From contig JBCNJP010000006.1 of NCBI GenBank assembly GCA_039602395.1, positions 17,224,952 through 17,288,951 on the forward strand: a stretch of 64,000 bases of DNA, in the 5' to 3' direction. The DNA comes from Deinandra increscens subsp. villosa (lineage: Eukaryota > Streptophyta > Magnoliopsida > Asterales > Asteraceae). The notes under the pieces are model-generated. The model saw only the letters and a list, made by a program, of their open reading frames with translations, searched no databases and was not told the DNA's origin. The first letter of the stretch is position 1, and each line of letters opens with the position of its first letter. A program made the position numbers and the translations under genes. Below, in pieces: positions 35,768 to 47,162 of the stretch.

Positions 35768-35779
35768 CTACATGAATCA

Positions 35780-38700
35780 AAGATCAGTTAGAGTCAGGTA
35801 CCCAGGCCATAACTGATCTGGGCACACCCTTGGAATCAATGTAGTTGACTAACTGAAAGGACATTCCTGACTTTGATTTAGTTACACTCAAAATTTGAGC
35901 GTTGACTTTTGGTTTCCACAAAGTGTATTTCTGAGGTTTTGACACATTGGTTGAATGTTTAACAGTTGCAGGTTTCTTTTGTGAAGATGTGACCTTTTTG
36001 TCTGCATGTTTCTTGACAGGTGTCCATTCAAGTTTTAATTTTGTTTGAACAACTTGTTTTGTTTGAGAAACATCTTTTGATTTTGAAATCTGTTTCTTAA
36101 CCTTTGTTTTACCTTTAGGTTGAGAACACCCTTTTGTTTTGGATACCTGTTTTTCAACAAGTTAAGATTTCATCTTATCTTTTCTTTGATAAACTCCTTT
36201 AGGTGTGTAGGTCGGTTTTGGAGTTTGGGCCACATTCCATTTTTCATCAACAGGCTTTGTCACTGGAGTTTTAGTGTTTAAAACCTTAGACTATTGAGTC
36301 TTCATTGGTTTTGAACTTTGCTTCCCCTGAGATAAGGCTTGTTGTTTCTGACTTTTGTTTCCACTTGTCATCATTTTCTGCAACATACTAGTCTGTGGGT
36401 TTTGCGGATTGTATGGTTGATAAGGTCTATTTAAACAATTTGCAGCAAAATGCCCTGGTTTTCCACACTGAAAACAATTCATAATTCTTGGCCCATTCAC
36501 ATAACTACAGACATATGAACGCCTTGGGTAAGATGACTCCCATTCAGGCTTATCATCCCATTTGTGTATCAATGTTTCGGAACTTTCTCAGGTTGTGTAA
36601 TTAAACAAAATTGTTCCGATTTGGATTTGTTGGTTCTGTTAAAGGTAGACACAACCTGGGGATAAGGAACAAATTCCTTGGGTTTGGACTCACGACCAGC
36701 TTTAGTATTGGGCACACAAATTTTAAAACCATTAACTACTTCATTAGAATCAAAAACATGTTCTGAAGACATAGACATCATTAATTGTTTTGACTTGGAC
36801 GCATTAAGTTCAGACACAGATGCCAAAACATCGTCCTTAGGTAAACCAGAACTTGAACTACTAGACTCATGACACTCTTTAACCCTCAAACATTCAGCAT
36901 CCTTCTCAGAAACATCTTTGATCCCTACTTCATCTGCATAAGAAACAAAAACATCAGAAGAACTAATATTATCGTTTAATGATTCCTGAGATGAACACGA
37001 TTCACAAGTGAATGTCACTGATCGATTCTGATTACCCGAACCATAGGTCATATGTTTCTCATTTTCTAACTCCTCTTCAATTATGGGTTTCACACCAATC
37101 AAAACACTATCTATGGGAGGTCCTGCTTCATGCATTTCTGATTCAGTCCTATCTACCTGATCCTCCTCATAGATCATGCCTATTATATCTCTAGGCACAG
37201 GTTTAGGAACAATATTCTTATTTTTTTCAGAAAAAGTAATTCCTATTCCTCCTTTATCCTTACCAAATCTAACATCGGTTATGCAGTTGGACAAAGCCTT
37301 ACCAGCTATAAGCATTCTTTTGTTTCTCATTTGATTCACATCTAATTTTACATGCAACTCATTGTTCTGATGTGTAAGTTCATCTACCTGCTTCCTAAGC
37401 TCAGCAATTTCTAACTTAGCATTGTCATACAGGACAGACTTCTTAGAGGCAAGGGCTTGGTATTTCTCTATATCCAGTTTCTGTGCTTAGGCTTTCTCCT
37501 CACTCTTTTCCCATCTACCCTTAAACGAACTTCTAGAACATTGCATATTAAATAATTCTATCTCACTATTCTTCCAAAGTTGTCTAAGGCCAGGAATTAA
37601 ACGTGCACAGGTGGGATTAGTACATACCTTTGTGTTGTCGACCTCGGCTGCAAAAGCTTCCTTGTCTTCAACCAGGTTCTGTTCTTTCTCTTCTGACTTT
37701 TCCTCTGTGACCATAAATGCATGCTCCTCCTCATCATTATTCTCCATCTGAGCAATCATTGTACTTGTCAGACTGAGTTCCCTTACCTGCGAAGCCCATT
37801 GATACTCCCCACAATCCTGCACAACCAAAGCCTTTGTCTCTGCTTTCCCTTTACCATCTCCAGCTTTCTTCTCTTCTGGTTTCTCCCTCTTTGGCTTGGT
37901 ACATCCTCTTGCAAAGTGCCCGTACTCATGACAATTGAAACATCTAAGCTTGCTCTTATCAAAACCCCTCCTTATCTTGTCCTGATCCTTCCATACATTC
38001 CTTCCATTTTTTGCCATAAACTTCTTAGCGCGGAAAACTGACATTGCCATTTGCCAGGAAACATCAAGCATTTCCACATCTTCAGGATTGATCTGGTTCA
38101 GTTCTCCTGACAGCATATCAGTAGGCACCAATGTTCCAGCCATAAGTGCATGGTAACTGTTCATAAATCCCATTCCAAGGGCAAAGTTGGGATCATTGGT
38201 AGCATTAGCCTCATCAGCGTTGACCATTCCACTTGAACTTGCTTGAGATCGTGCCACGAATGCAGTTGACTTTCTGTTAGCACTTGAATCATTTCCAGAT
38301 GAACTTCCAGCTTGCTTTGACCCTACTTCTTCAGATAGGAGAGCCTGATTCAGTTTTCCTGCCATACTGAGTGAACTTAAATGATTTAGCTCTCTCTGTT
38401 TATCATCAATCAGCTTTGACTTCAGTTTGTTAATAAGCTCATCAACAGTTAACTCATCCAGCTTGTTATCTTTAATGATTGAAATGTTGGTATTCCAGTT
38501 CTTGGGTAAACTGTTCAATAGTTTCAGATTCTTATCATCTTGTTCGGGTTCAACGTCGTAGCTCGACATCTCAGTGATTAAGGACACAAATCTTTGAACT
38601 TGAGCTTCAAAGGACTCTCCTTGAATGTGATTGAACAAATTGAACTTCTACTTCAGCATCTGTTTACGGCTCGCCTTGATATCGGGATTTCCTTCATATG

Positions 38701-38931
38701 CAACCACCAGAGCATCCCAGAGCTTCTTTGCAGTCTTGTACTTCTTAAATCCTTGAGCAATCTCCGGATTCAACGCCATTGTCATGATAAAATACGCTCT
38801 TTCATCCTTGTTACACTTTTCCCAATCATCATCTGAGTATTATGCTTCTGTTTTCACCACTCCAACCTTTCCTACTTCAGTGTGTGTGGGAATGAACGGT
38901 CCATTAACAACAGATCTCCACAGTCTCAAAT
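35780..38931 (-). pseudogene. gag: Element C/E gag (broken, N-terminus lost)
   Basis: Starts abruptly at LRLWRSVVNGPFIP, without the first few dozen residues, right against the truncated LTR C2. Next come a UBN2-like region (LWDALVVAYEGNP), zinc knuckle CFNCHEYGHFARGC (37900-37945), an acidic segment, a middle part (37357-36569), zinc knuckle CFQCGKPGHFAANC (36440-36485), and a Lys/Thr/Val-rich tail to about 35780. At least four stops or frameshifts. Two widely spaced knuckles again point to the Sirevirus-like branch. Confidence 0.85.
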
Positions 38932-39316
38932 CACGATATCGTAAACACAAACAAGCACGATATCGTAAACACAAACAAGTGCGGAAACCTTGTTTGTGAG
39001 TGATTTGAGAAGAAGATGATGAAAAGGACAAGATTTAAGATGAAGAACAAGCAACACATTCAAGTCTTGAATGAAGAACAATCAATATTCTTGAAAACTG
39101 AGTTTGCAATCGTAAATGTATAGAGAAAACAGAAAATCGTAAATAGCAAACTTATATTAATCATAAACACTTGGGTATTTATATAACCCTTAAAAAATCC
39201 CTATTGGAAATCGTAAACCCATAAGCCCAATAAGCCCAAACCGTAAACATACTAAGCCCAAAACAAGTAAGCCCAATCTAATGTTCATGCCTCATAATGT
39301 ATAGCCCAACAATTAG
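38932..39316 (-). mobile_element. LTR C2, partial, with right target duplication
   Basis: Same LTR as C1, in the same orientation and at the same point of D gag: TGTTGGGC start at 39311, then ATTAG (39312-39316). Its last 25-30 bp (the CCAACA end), the primer site and the start of gag are missing. Instead a 26-bp phrase with CACGATATCGTAAACACAAA is doubled at 38932-38978 and then joins gag. Probably the 5' LTR of element C/E. Confidence 0.85.
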
Positions 39317-41128
39317 ATTTCTTAAGCACGTCTACCCTTGTTGTGGATTTCTGAAACAGATTATCGAAATCTTCATAAACATCTTTTGCTTGAAACTTGT
39401 ATTCTTCAACTTCCTTAACCAACTTTTCATTCTCAGCAGTTAACTTGACAATCTTTGTTATGAACTCATCATTCTCATGTTGAAGTTGTAATTTCTGTTA
39501 ATCATTTTAAATACACCCTTCGTACAACTGTTTCTGAAATTCTTCTAACTCTTCCAACATCAAACTCTTTTCTTTGAGTAACTTCTCATTTGTATTGCAA
39601 ATTTCATTAAAACTTTCACATTTCTTTGTGTAACCTTCCAATTCTTCATCTTTTCTTTTGATTTCAACAAACTGATATTCATTTTCCTTTAGCAAACTTT
39701 GAATTCGAATATCCTTTTGTGAATAAAATTCACATACGGATTCATACCCAGCTATGTCAGATTCACTTGATTCAGATCCAGATTCACTCGATTCAACTTG
39801 AATAGTGGCCATAAAAGCTGATTCATCGGGAAAATCTTTAGACCAATCATAGCCTTCTTTTGCCACCATTGCTTTTGCTTCGTTACTTTGAGCATGTGCA
39901 GCAGAATTACTCTTTTCAGATGAAGATGGAGATTAATTGCATTCACGAGCACAATGTCCAAATTTGGAACATTTAAAACATTTCAGCTTTGATTTATCCA
40001 AACCAAGTTTCCCTTCTGGGCTGAAAGAATTCTTCTAATGTTTCTTCATGAATCGTCTACCCTTTTCAGCAACCATCGCAAACTGCCAATGTAAATCTAA
40101 TTCATTTAGATGATCATCATGCTAACATTGTAAGTCAGTTGCAGTCAAATCAGCTTTACCAATTTTACTAAAGACTTATTCACAAGAAGATGCTATAAAA
40201 GCAGAGAATAATGAAACTAAATCTTCAGCTGTTGAAATAAGATTTGAATGATTTGTTGATTTAGCAGGAATAGAGAAACTACAGCCTGAAGAAGAACTAG
40301 ACTTATCATATGTTCCAGCAATCAAAGCTGTTGGAGCAGGATTTAAACTTGAACCCGGATATGACTTGATTTAGCATTCACAGTAGCTGAATTATCTCAA
40401 TAATACAATTCTAGATTCTGATTTTGATTAGGTGTAGATCTTTTCACCCTCATTTCTAATTCACGAGCTTTCAACTTTCCTGTTAACTTGTGGAAGGACC
40501 ATCTAGAGTAATCATTATCATGTGTCAATAACAAAACATAATTTTCCCAGTTGGTCGGTAAAGCTTCGGAAAAATTTTCTTTTAACTCATCATCCGTTTT
40601 TGTAACTTTCAGTTCACCCAGTCTACTAACAAGATGTGAAAATCTAGAAACCAAATATGAAATACTTTCTTATTCACAATGTTGTAAGTTGTCAAATTCC
40701 TTGAGTAATACTTTCTTTCGACTTTTCTGATACTATTCATTTCCAGCACACCTATCTTTTAATGCATCCCACAATGTTTTTGATGTTGTGAAAGTTTTAA
40801 ACTGATGCAAAAGTTCTCTTGGTAATGCCATCGTGAGATTACCATATGTTTTCTTTTCTCGAGCATAAACTTTCCTTTCATCAGCATCAAGATCACTACG
40901 CATGACCGGTTCTCCATTTTTCATAGGATACATATAATCTTGTTCAATCGGTATCCATAGGTCAATATCAAGAGCACTGATATAGGATTCAAAATGTTGC
41001 TTCCAATTATGATAATCCTCCAATCATAACAATTTGGAAACTTTCTGGTTTGTTCCAATTTCATTATCATAATTCGTCAAGTTTTGTATAGAAGATTGCA
41101 CGTCTGCCAATGCATGAAAATCAGACAT
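39312..41128 (-). pseudogene. gag: Element D gag, N-terminal half, copy 2 (broken)
   Basis: ATG at 41128. Same layout and same disabling stops as 30411-32229, with a handful of point and indel differences (for example one base lost near 40370). Interrupted at 39312 by LTR C2. Confidence 0.85.
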
Positions 41129-41776
41129 ATTTTGAAAGCTTCGAGTGCAAAAACAAAGATCTTAGAATCTGTTATTGAAGATCAAATCTGAATGAACAAT
41201 GTAGATCCCGTTGAGATAGTCGTTTTAAGTAGTTATGGCTCTCGTAAAGGTTTACGAAACAAAAATTGTGACACTTTCAGTAAACGACAATATACTTTCA
41301 GCGTACCAAACTTCCTCTCAGCGTACCAGAACTTTTCAGCATACCACTCACGGACCAACAACTTCAGCGTACTAGATAAACTTAGTGTACCACCTTGGTA
41401 CGGCGTAACTGGCTGCGTACCAGATATAACCGTCACGTACCACGGATGAAGACTGACGTGCGTACCAGTGATTAGCGTATCAAATCTCTATGAATATTGC
41501 CTTGCGTACCAAGCAGCATACCAAGAGTTCATCAAGCATACCAGAAAACTCATCTGGCGTATCAACACATTCTCGATTGATTTTTGGTAATTTTGACAAT
41601 TTGGACAGGAATTTGGAATAATAAGCAACAGAAACACTCTAGGAACGTTATGTAATCGAGTTTCACACTAGAAAACCTCAGATTTAATAAAAATTAGTGA
41701 AACAAGCTCAAAACCCACTTTCTCTCCTAGAAAAATTCGAAATTGATCAAATCAAAGCAGTAGAGCAACCTGGAAA
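41129..41776 (-). promoter_or_regulatory. Element D 5' leader with GCGTACCA motif array
   Basis: The leader between primer site and gag. About 13 GCGTACCA or close variants (GCATACCA, GCGTATCA) lie at 41298-41570, mostly in one orientation. GTACCA/TGGTAC also dominate the U3 of this element's LTR. No ORF. Confidence 0.75.
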
Positions 41777-41788
41777 GCTCTTATACCA
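41777..41788 (-). other. Primer binding site of element D (one base off)
   Basis: Minus strand TGGTATAAGAGC, two bases after the LTR. It matches the initiator tRNA-Met site except C to A at the seventh base. Confidence 0.8.
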
Positions 41789-41790
41789 CT

Positions 41791-42147
41791 TGTAAGTACC
41801 TGGGAAGGATCTTACTACTGCATGATTCAGTCAATCGAATAACAACGAGGTAAATAAAGCTTTGCTTTATTGATTCACTTAAAGATTACAAGAATTCTAG
41901 AGAGAGAGAACACACTCAGTTTCACACAGTTAACAGAGATAAGAATGACAGAACTAATTGAGCTCTCTCTAAGACGAACTATTTATACTTACCATTAAGT
42001 GCAACGTACCAATCAACGTACCATTGGTAAGTTGACTCTGTACCAACTGGTATGGACCTTGGTACGTATACCCTAAGACTCACTCAAACAGCTCTGATCT
42101 AGATACAATACACGAGACACAAGATAGCATAGGAATATGCTCTAATA
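41791..42147 (-). mobile_element. Element D 5' LTR (357 bp), source of the array's LTR part
   Basis: Minus strand: (TATTAGAGCATATTCC, mutated from TGTTAGAG) ... TATAAATAG ... AATAAAGC polyadenylation-like signal ... GGTACTTACA. The first 236 bp or so are the segment repeated in the 795-bp units. The remaining 121 bp (41791-41911) occur only here. Confidence 0.88.
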
Positions 42148-43076
42148 GACTTCTATTCACGTCACACTTAAAAAATTACACAAGAACAAGTCCCCCACTG
42201 TTGAAATGTTATCATCTTACTCCAACGTACCAGACAACAACATAGCCCTAAAAGAGAAGTTAACCAAGTAGATAATGTTTGAGTTCAACAAGGAAATGCT
42301 AAATGCTTTTTATCGATGTTTTAAAGCAGATTTTCAAGAGTCTCAACGAAAAGACGCTAGCCCGAGACGAGGTGACGCAGAAGCTGATGAATTTGCCCAA
42401 GAGGGTTGGACACCTTGTCCGTTTGTTTATGATAGACAAGGACAAAACTGATATCGAACAAATTCAAACGATTGCCAACATCCTCAAGGCTATCAATGCA
42501 TCTGTTCAATTGAAAATGGCTTTCTAATAGCGTATGAGTAGAAAAAAGCATATGTTGTAATGTGTTTTAATAAGAATATTTTTATTTGCTTGCATATAAC
42601 TTCTCTTTTCCATGCACATAATATATTACGCAAGAATTAATATAACCATGCATGCGGTAAGAAGTATAAAAAATACAATTGATAGATATTAGAATAATAT
42701 TATCCTTTATAATTACACAAGAATAAATTTAATCACGCATGCTGAATGAAAATAAACGCCAATTTTATTACTAACAGACGTCAACAAAACATAACAATAA
42801 TTACGCAAGACAGATAGAAAATAAAATACGAAAGGCCAAAATCAATAATTTGATAAATTATACAAACACAAACAATAAAAAACAAAAAAATCTAGAAAGT
42901 AGCAAAACAGAAAAATAGATTTTAATAAAAACAACAACCTTACTTTAAAAAAATCACGCAAATCACGCAAAAACAATATAACTGTATTATAAAATGACAC
43001 AGAGGAAACGTGAAAAAAATCACGCTTAAAAAAAACACACAAAAAATATAATGCCAGATTTCCTTTTAAGGCGAGG
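42148..43076. other. AT-rich DNA outside the copia nest
   Basis: Very AT-rich, with scattered ACGCAAG/ATCACGCA phrases (42620-43030). Apart from the small ORF at 42303-42527 I see nothing definite. Confidence 0.5.
42303..42527 (+). CDS. Small ORF of unknown origin (74 aa)
   Basis: ATG start, double stop TAATAG-like end. Composition is balanced and helix-rich (Leu/Lys/Asp/Ile), GC-richer than the flanks, and looks like a real coding fragment, perhaps an exon captured from a host gene. No family recognised. No promoter seen. Confidence 0.3.
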   Translation: MLFIDVLKQIFKSLNEKTLARDEVTQKLMNLPKRVGHLVRLFMIDKDKTDIEQIQTIANILKAINASVQLKMAF

Positions 43077-43208
43077 GGCTATTCACGCTTCACTGCAACA
43101 CGATTTTTGTGTAAAAGACACAAATGCCCCTCCGCATAAAAGAAGATCCACCATGTGTCATTCTCTCCTCCCTTCGCACGAAAAATTCACTTTGTACCAG
43201 ATCTTTCA

Positions 43209-43281
<73 letters not shown>

Positions 43282-44240
43282 GTTATATTCACTGAAAACA
43301 TATTTTTCTTAAAAATAGCGGAATAAGATCTCATCCCTTGATGTTAGAAATCAATGGTTAAGATTTAAGTACAACAGAATAGAAGAAACATTAAGAGGGA
43401 GGGGGTATTTTTGGTATAGCCTCTTTCATTGATTGTTTTTTAATTTCCCCCTATGTTTATTAAAACATTCATAACTTTATCATACGACATTAACTTTTTA
43501 TAATAATCAACCATAAAATCGAGCATTTTTATTCTTTAATTTGAGTATAGTATTGATATACAAAAATAATTTTAAAAAAATGTATAAGTTTGTCATATAT
43601 GTACTGATTAAAAAAAATATACAAGTTTGTAAGGTTAATCTCAATGCCTTCTCCACTGCCATGCGGGGTTGGCTGACCAGGCACCATTGGATGGGCCGCT
43701 ATGGAGGGTGAAAGGTGGAGAGCTCGAGCACTGCTCCCCATCCTCAAATCTTGCACATTTGAACGTTGGTGGTGCCCCACCCCCCACCCCCTGGCTAATT
43801 TGTTTTTTTTAAATTCCAATAATTTATACCTATATAATACCCCCATTTTACACACATCCCACATCCATTTAACACCCATTTCATACACACTTCACACCAA
43901 ACCAGCCTAAAATAAAAAGATGTACAACATGTCTTCTTTGTCTTCCTCATCAACATTTTCTTTCGACTCCAATGCCGGTTCCGGTTTATGGTATTTTAGG
44001 AAATAAGCAATGTTTTGTTTTAGGAAATATAATTTTTTTTACTTTTAGAAAATGTAAGGTTTTTATTTTAATTTTAGGAAAGTAATTTTTTATTTGTGGA
44101 AATGTATTTTTTTCTAATTTTAGGAAATGTGTTGTTTTTTTCTCAGTGTTAAAAGACGTATGTATTTTGGTTGAATAAGATAATATTAAAAGTAAAAGTG
44201 GGGAGTTAAAAAAAGTGAAAGGAGGGTGTTGTGAATAGCC
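43077..44240. mobile_element. Possible deleted DNA transposon with 10-bp inverted ends
   Basis: GGCTATTCAC (43077-43086) and its exact complement GTGAATAGCC (44231-44240) bound 1.16 kb. Inside, 43830-43925 looks like a plant promoter and leader (CTATATAATACCCC, then CACAC-rich DNA) followed by a short Ser-rich start, ATGTCTTCTTTGTC (43930). After about 20 codons a stop-rich, TTTAGGAAAT-repeating 3'-UTR-like stretch follows. This fits an element whose transposase was deleted. No clear target duplication, so it may be two unrelated sequences. Confidence 0.35.
43210..43281. repeat. (TA)n(GA)n microsatellite
   Basis: About 25 TA then about 10 GA repeats. Confidence 0.97.
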
Positions 44241-44444
44241 AAATAATTGTACTGATTTACATTTAAACAATATGATTTGAATTGTTTTGTAATGTAAGTT
44301 TTGTTTTGCATTATAACAACTATTTTTTATATTGTTTTGTATTAAACTAACATATTATATATTTTTTTAAAATAAAACAACACATATAATTGTGTTATTT
44401 TTTATTAAAATTGTACTGATTTTATATATCTACTGGCTTATATT
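44241..44444. repeat. AT-rich target region, left flank of the gypsy array
   Basis: Repeats a loose TTGAATTGTTTTGTA/TTGTATTAAAAC theme. The right flank (60509-60640) has the same theme, as expected if the array was inserted into one sequence. Confidence 0.6.
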
Positions 44445-44449
44445 AAGAC

Positions 44450-47037
44450 TATGACATCCGAGAATTTCAAGGTTAACTTCCGTTAGACAATCTCCGTTAG
44501 TTACGTTATAAGTGTTAACTTAGTAACTAATGCTTAACTAGGCCGAATACGTCCACGACCTTTGGTTGATCACCGAACCCGTCCATATGTGTTATGTGTT
44601 TATTTATTTATTGTCCTTATGTGCAATGTGACTTAAACGCATGATTTAGTATTAAGAATAAAATGAAAATTTGCCCCTTATCGTTGCCAGCGAAACTACC
44701 GTGCGAGACTATAGATTCGCTCGGTAGTCGGCTAGACTATTTGACTTGCATGAGTTCAGAGCCAGTTTCGCTTGGCCAGCGAAACTACCTCCTGATATAA
44801 AGACCATAAAACCCTAATCTTCATCATTTTGCATACTCCACACTAAACACACACACACTCTCCTGGAATTTCTGGTCAGTCGAGAAGCACCACGAGCCAA
44901 CGTGATCTCAGCCTCGAGACATCATCCATTCGGACCCTAGATCGAATCGTGAGTCCCAAAACCATTCTTTATGCATTTTCTATGTATTTTCTTAAAAAGC
45001 ATGCTTAGATCTTCATGTAGTCACTTGATGTTCTGATATGATGCTTAGGAAGGCTAGATCTATCATAAAGTCTGTAACTTTACGTTTGAAATCAAACCAT
45101 AATGAAGATTCATGCTAGTTAGATCATTTTAGGTTTAAAGTGTGTTTTTGGTGATTTGAATGTGAAAACCCATGTTTAAGGTGTTAAATCTCGTTGTTTA
45201 ATGTTGGTAAATGATTATGCATGCTAAAATATTGAATCACATGAAGTATGGAAGCTGTTAGATTGATTTTTAGGCTGATTTATGTGTTTTTCGCGACCAG
45301 CGAAACTGAGCTGTTCTCTGGGCGAAACTATACAGCGAAACTGTATATATATTCATCCAGCGATACTATGTGGCGAAAATATAGTGTCGCCCGCGAAACT
45401 AAGTAGACCTGCTCGAACGAAACTACCGAGCGAACCAACCTGAACGAAAGTTCAAATCAGTTTCGGGCGAAGCTATGCTAGCGAAACTGTGTCAACAGTT
45501 TCGAGCGAAACTAGCTATCGAAACTGTGTCATCGGGTATTCCCTAGCGAAAGTGCTACCCGTGCACACAGCGAAACTGTGCAGCGAAACTACATAGCGAA
45601 ACTGTAGCGAAACTGTTAGCGAAACTGAGACCAGACCAAAACCCAAACTTGTGCAACTTGCTTGAATGTTATGCCATGACTTACATGATTGTGCCATAAT
45701 GAAACATGCTTTGATTTCTGATTTATGTGAACCCTTGTTTATGATCAACCATCGGTGTCGTGTGTCGATATGTCGTGTCATAGTTCCAATGTGCTATGTT
45801 ATGGGCCATAGTGACGTTAAGCTAAAGATTAGACACAAAACTAATACTTAAGACCTAAACGTGTTCTTAGGTCTTCGTTAAGCAAACAATATTTGGATTA
45901 CTTAGCAAGTGTAGCAGTGCAACCAAAGGTGAGTGTCACTAACCCATTTACCGTGAACCCGTTTGGGTCACACTGAATAACTTAAAAAAACAATGCTGAC
46001 AACCTTATGAGTGCTATGCACCTTTCTGATGAAACTTGAAAACCTAGGAGTGCTTGGCACCCACTTGATGAACTTGAAGTGTTTTATGGGAGACACTTGT
46101 GAAGTACTTAAACAACTATTTCTAAAATGAAACTGAAAATGTTTTCAGGATTCATGAGAACCCAAAGTAAACCATTTTAATATGGCTAGTGTAGGTTAAA
46201 GTCTAAACCACATGATATCACATGATTTCTAAGGATTGCCTTATAACTGAAAAAGTCCTCAACTTAATTGTACCATTAATTGTAAAGAGAGGGGATATTG
46301 GGTAGATCTACTGGAGTCTGACAAACTCCGCCTCGTGACACGGGAAGTGCACGGAGGTACAATATCAGCCTATCTGACCGTGGTCCCGAGAGGACACGGG
46401 GGAGGAAAATCCGCGATGACGTAGGTCCGCAAAACAAAATAAATGATGGCACTGCCACTACAATAATAGTCAGCTTTGGTACAAACTTCCTTAGTGCATG
46501 GAACAACGGATTAGCTACCCGCGATATCGGTTGAGCACTTTAACTATACAAAACTAGTACATACCCGATAACGTATGTTACGGACATTACTTTTACTAAA
46601 CCACAATACTATGATATTGGATATCATTAAGCATTGCTTTTCACAAATAAATATTACATAAGTATATGTTGACACAATTATGATTATGAGACCGGGCCAC
46701 TGCATGACAAGCCCACCGTGAACTCACCAACCGTTAGGTTGACACTTGCGTGGTTTAAACTTTTGCAGATCGCTGAGGAGTATTCGGAGCGGGTTGGCAT
46801 GGCACATGAAGACATTTTATTTTTGTTTAAAACTAAATTGGGAATTTAAGACAATGATTTGTAAAGCACGTGGTTAGTGCCAAGACACATATTTTCTTCT
46901 GCTGCATTTTTGAGACTTTAATTTATGGCATGTGTTTGGACTAACTCTGATTTGTTTAGTATTTGTAACTAATGGTTTTGGTCCTGGTTTGCTCGCACCC
47001 CTTAACGGTATAAACTCCGTTAGTGGTTACGTGGGGG
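44450..47037 (+). mobile_element. Gypsy LTR1, last 7 bp missing
   Basis: Begins TATGACATCC (TG to TA change in the first two bases relative to TGTGACATCC). Ends GTGGGGG without the final TGTGACA and runs directly into the remnant. Shares with LTR4 the bases that distinguish both from LTR2 and LTR3. Confidence 0.92.
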
Positions 47038-47162
47038 ATGTGGCAACCCTAAAACTTTTGCTTTCTTTCCCCAGCAACAACAGCATCAACGACAGCTGAG
47101 GCAGCGAACGCTACGACGCAAGAATAATTTTCGGGACGAAAATTCCACTTACAAGGGGATGA
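47038..47162 (+). mobile_element. Internal remnant 1 (about 125 bp)
   Basis: ATGTGGCAACCC...ACAAGGGGATGA, equal to the last 125 bp of the interior (57773-57897), ending in the polypurine tract. No gag, pol or primer site. Confidence 0.92.
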
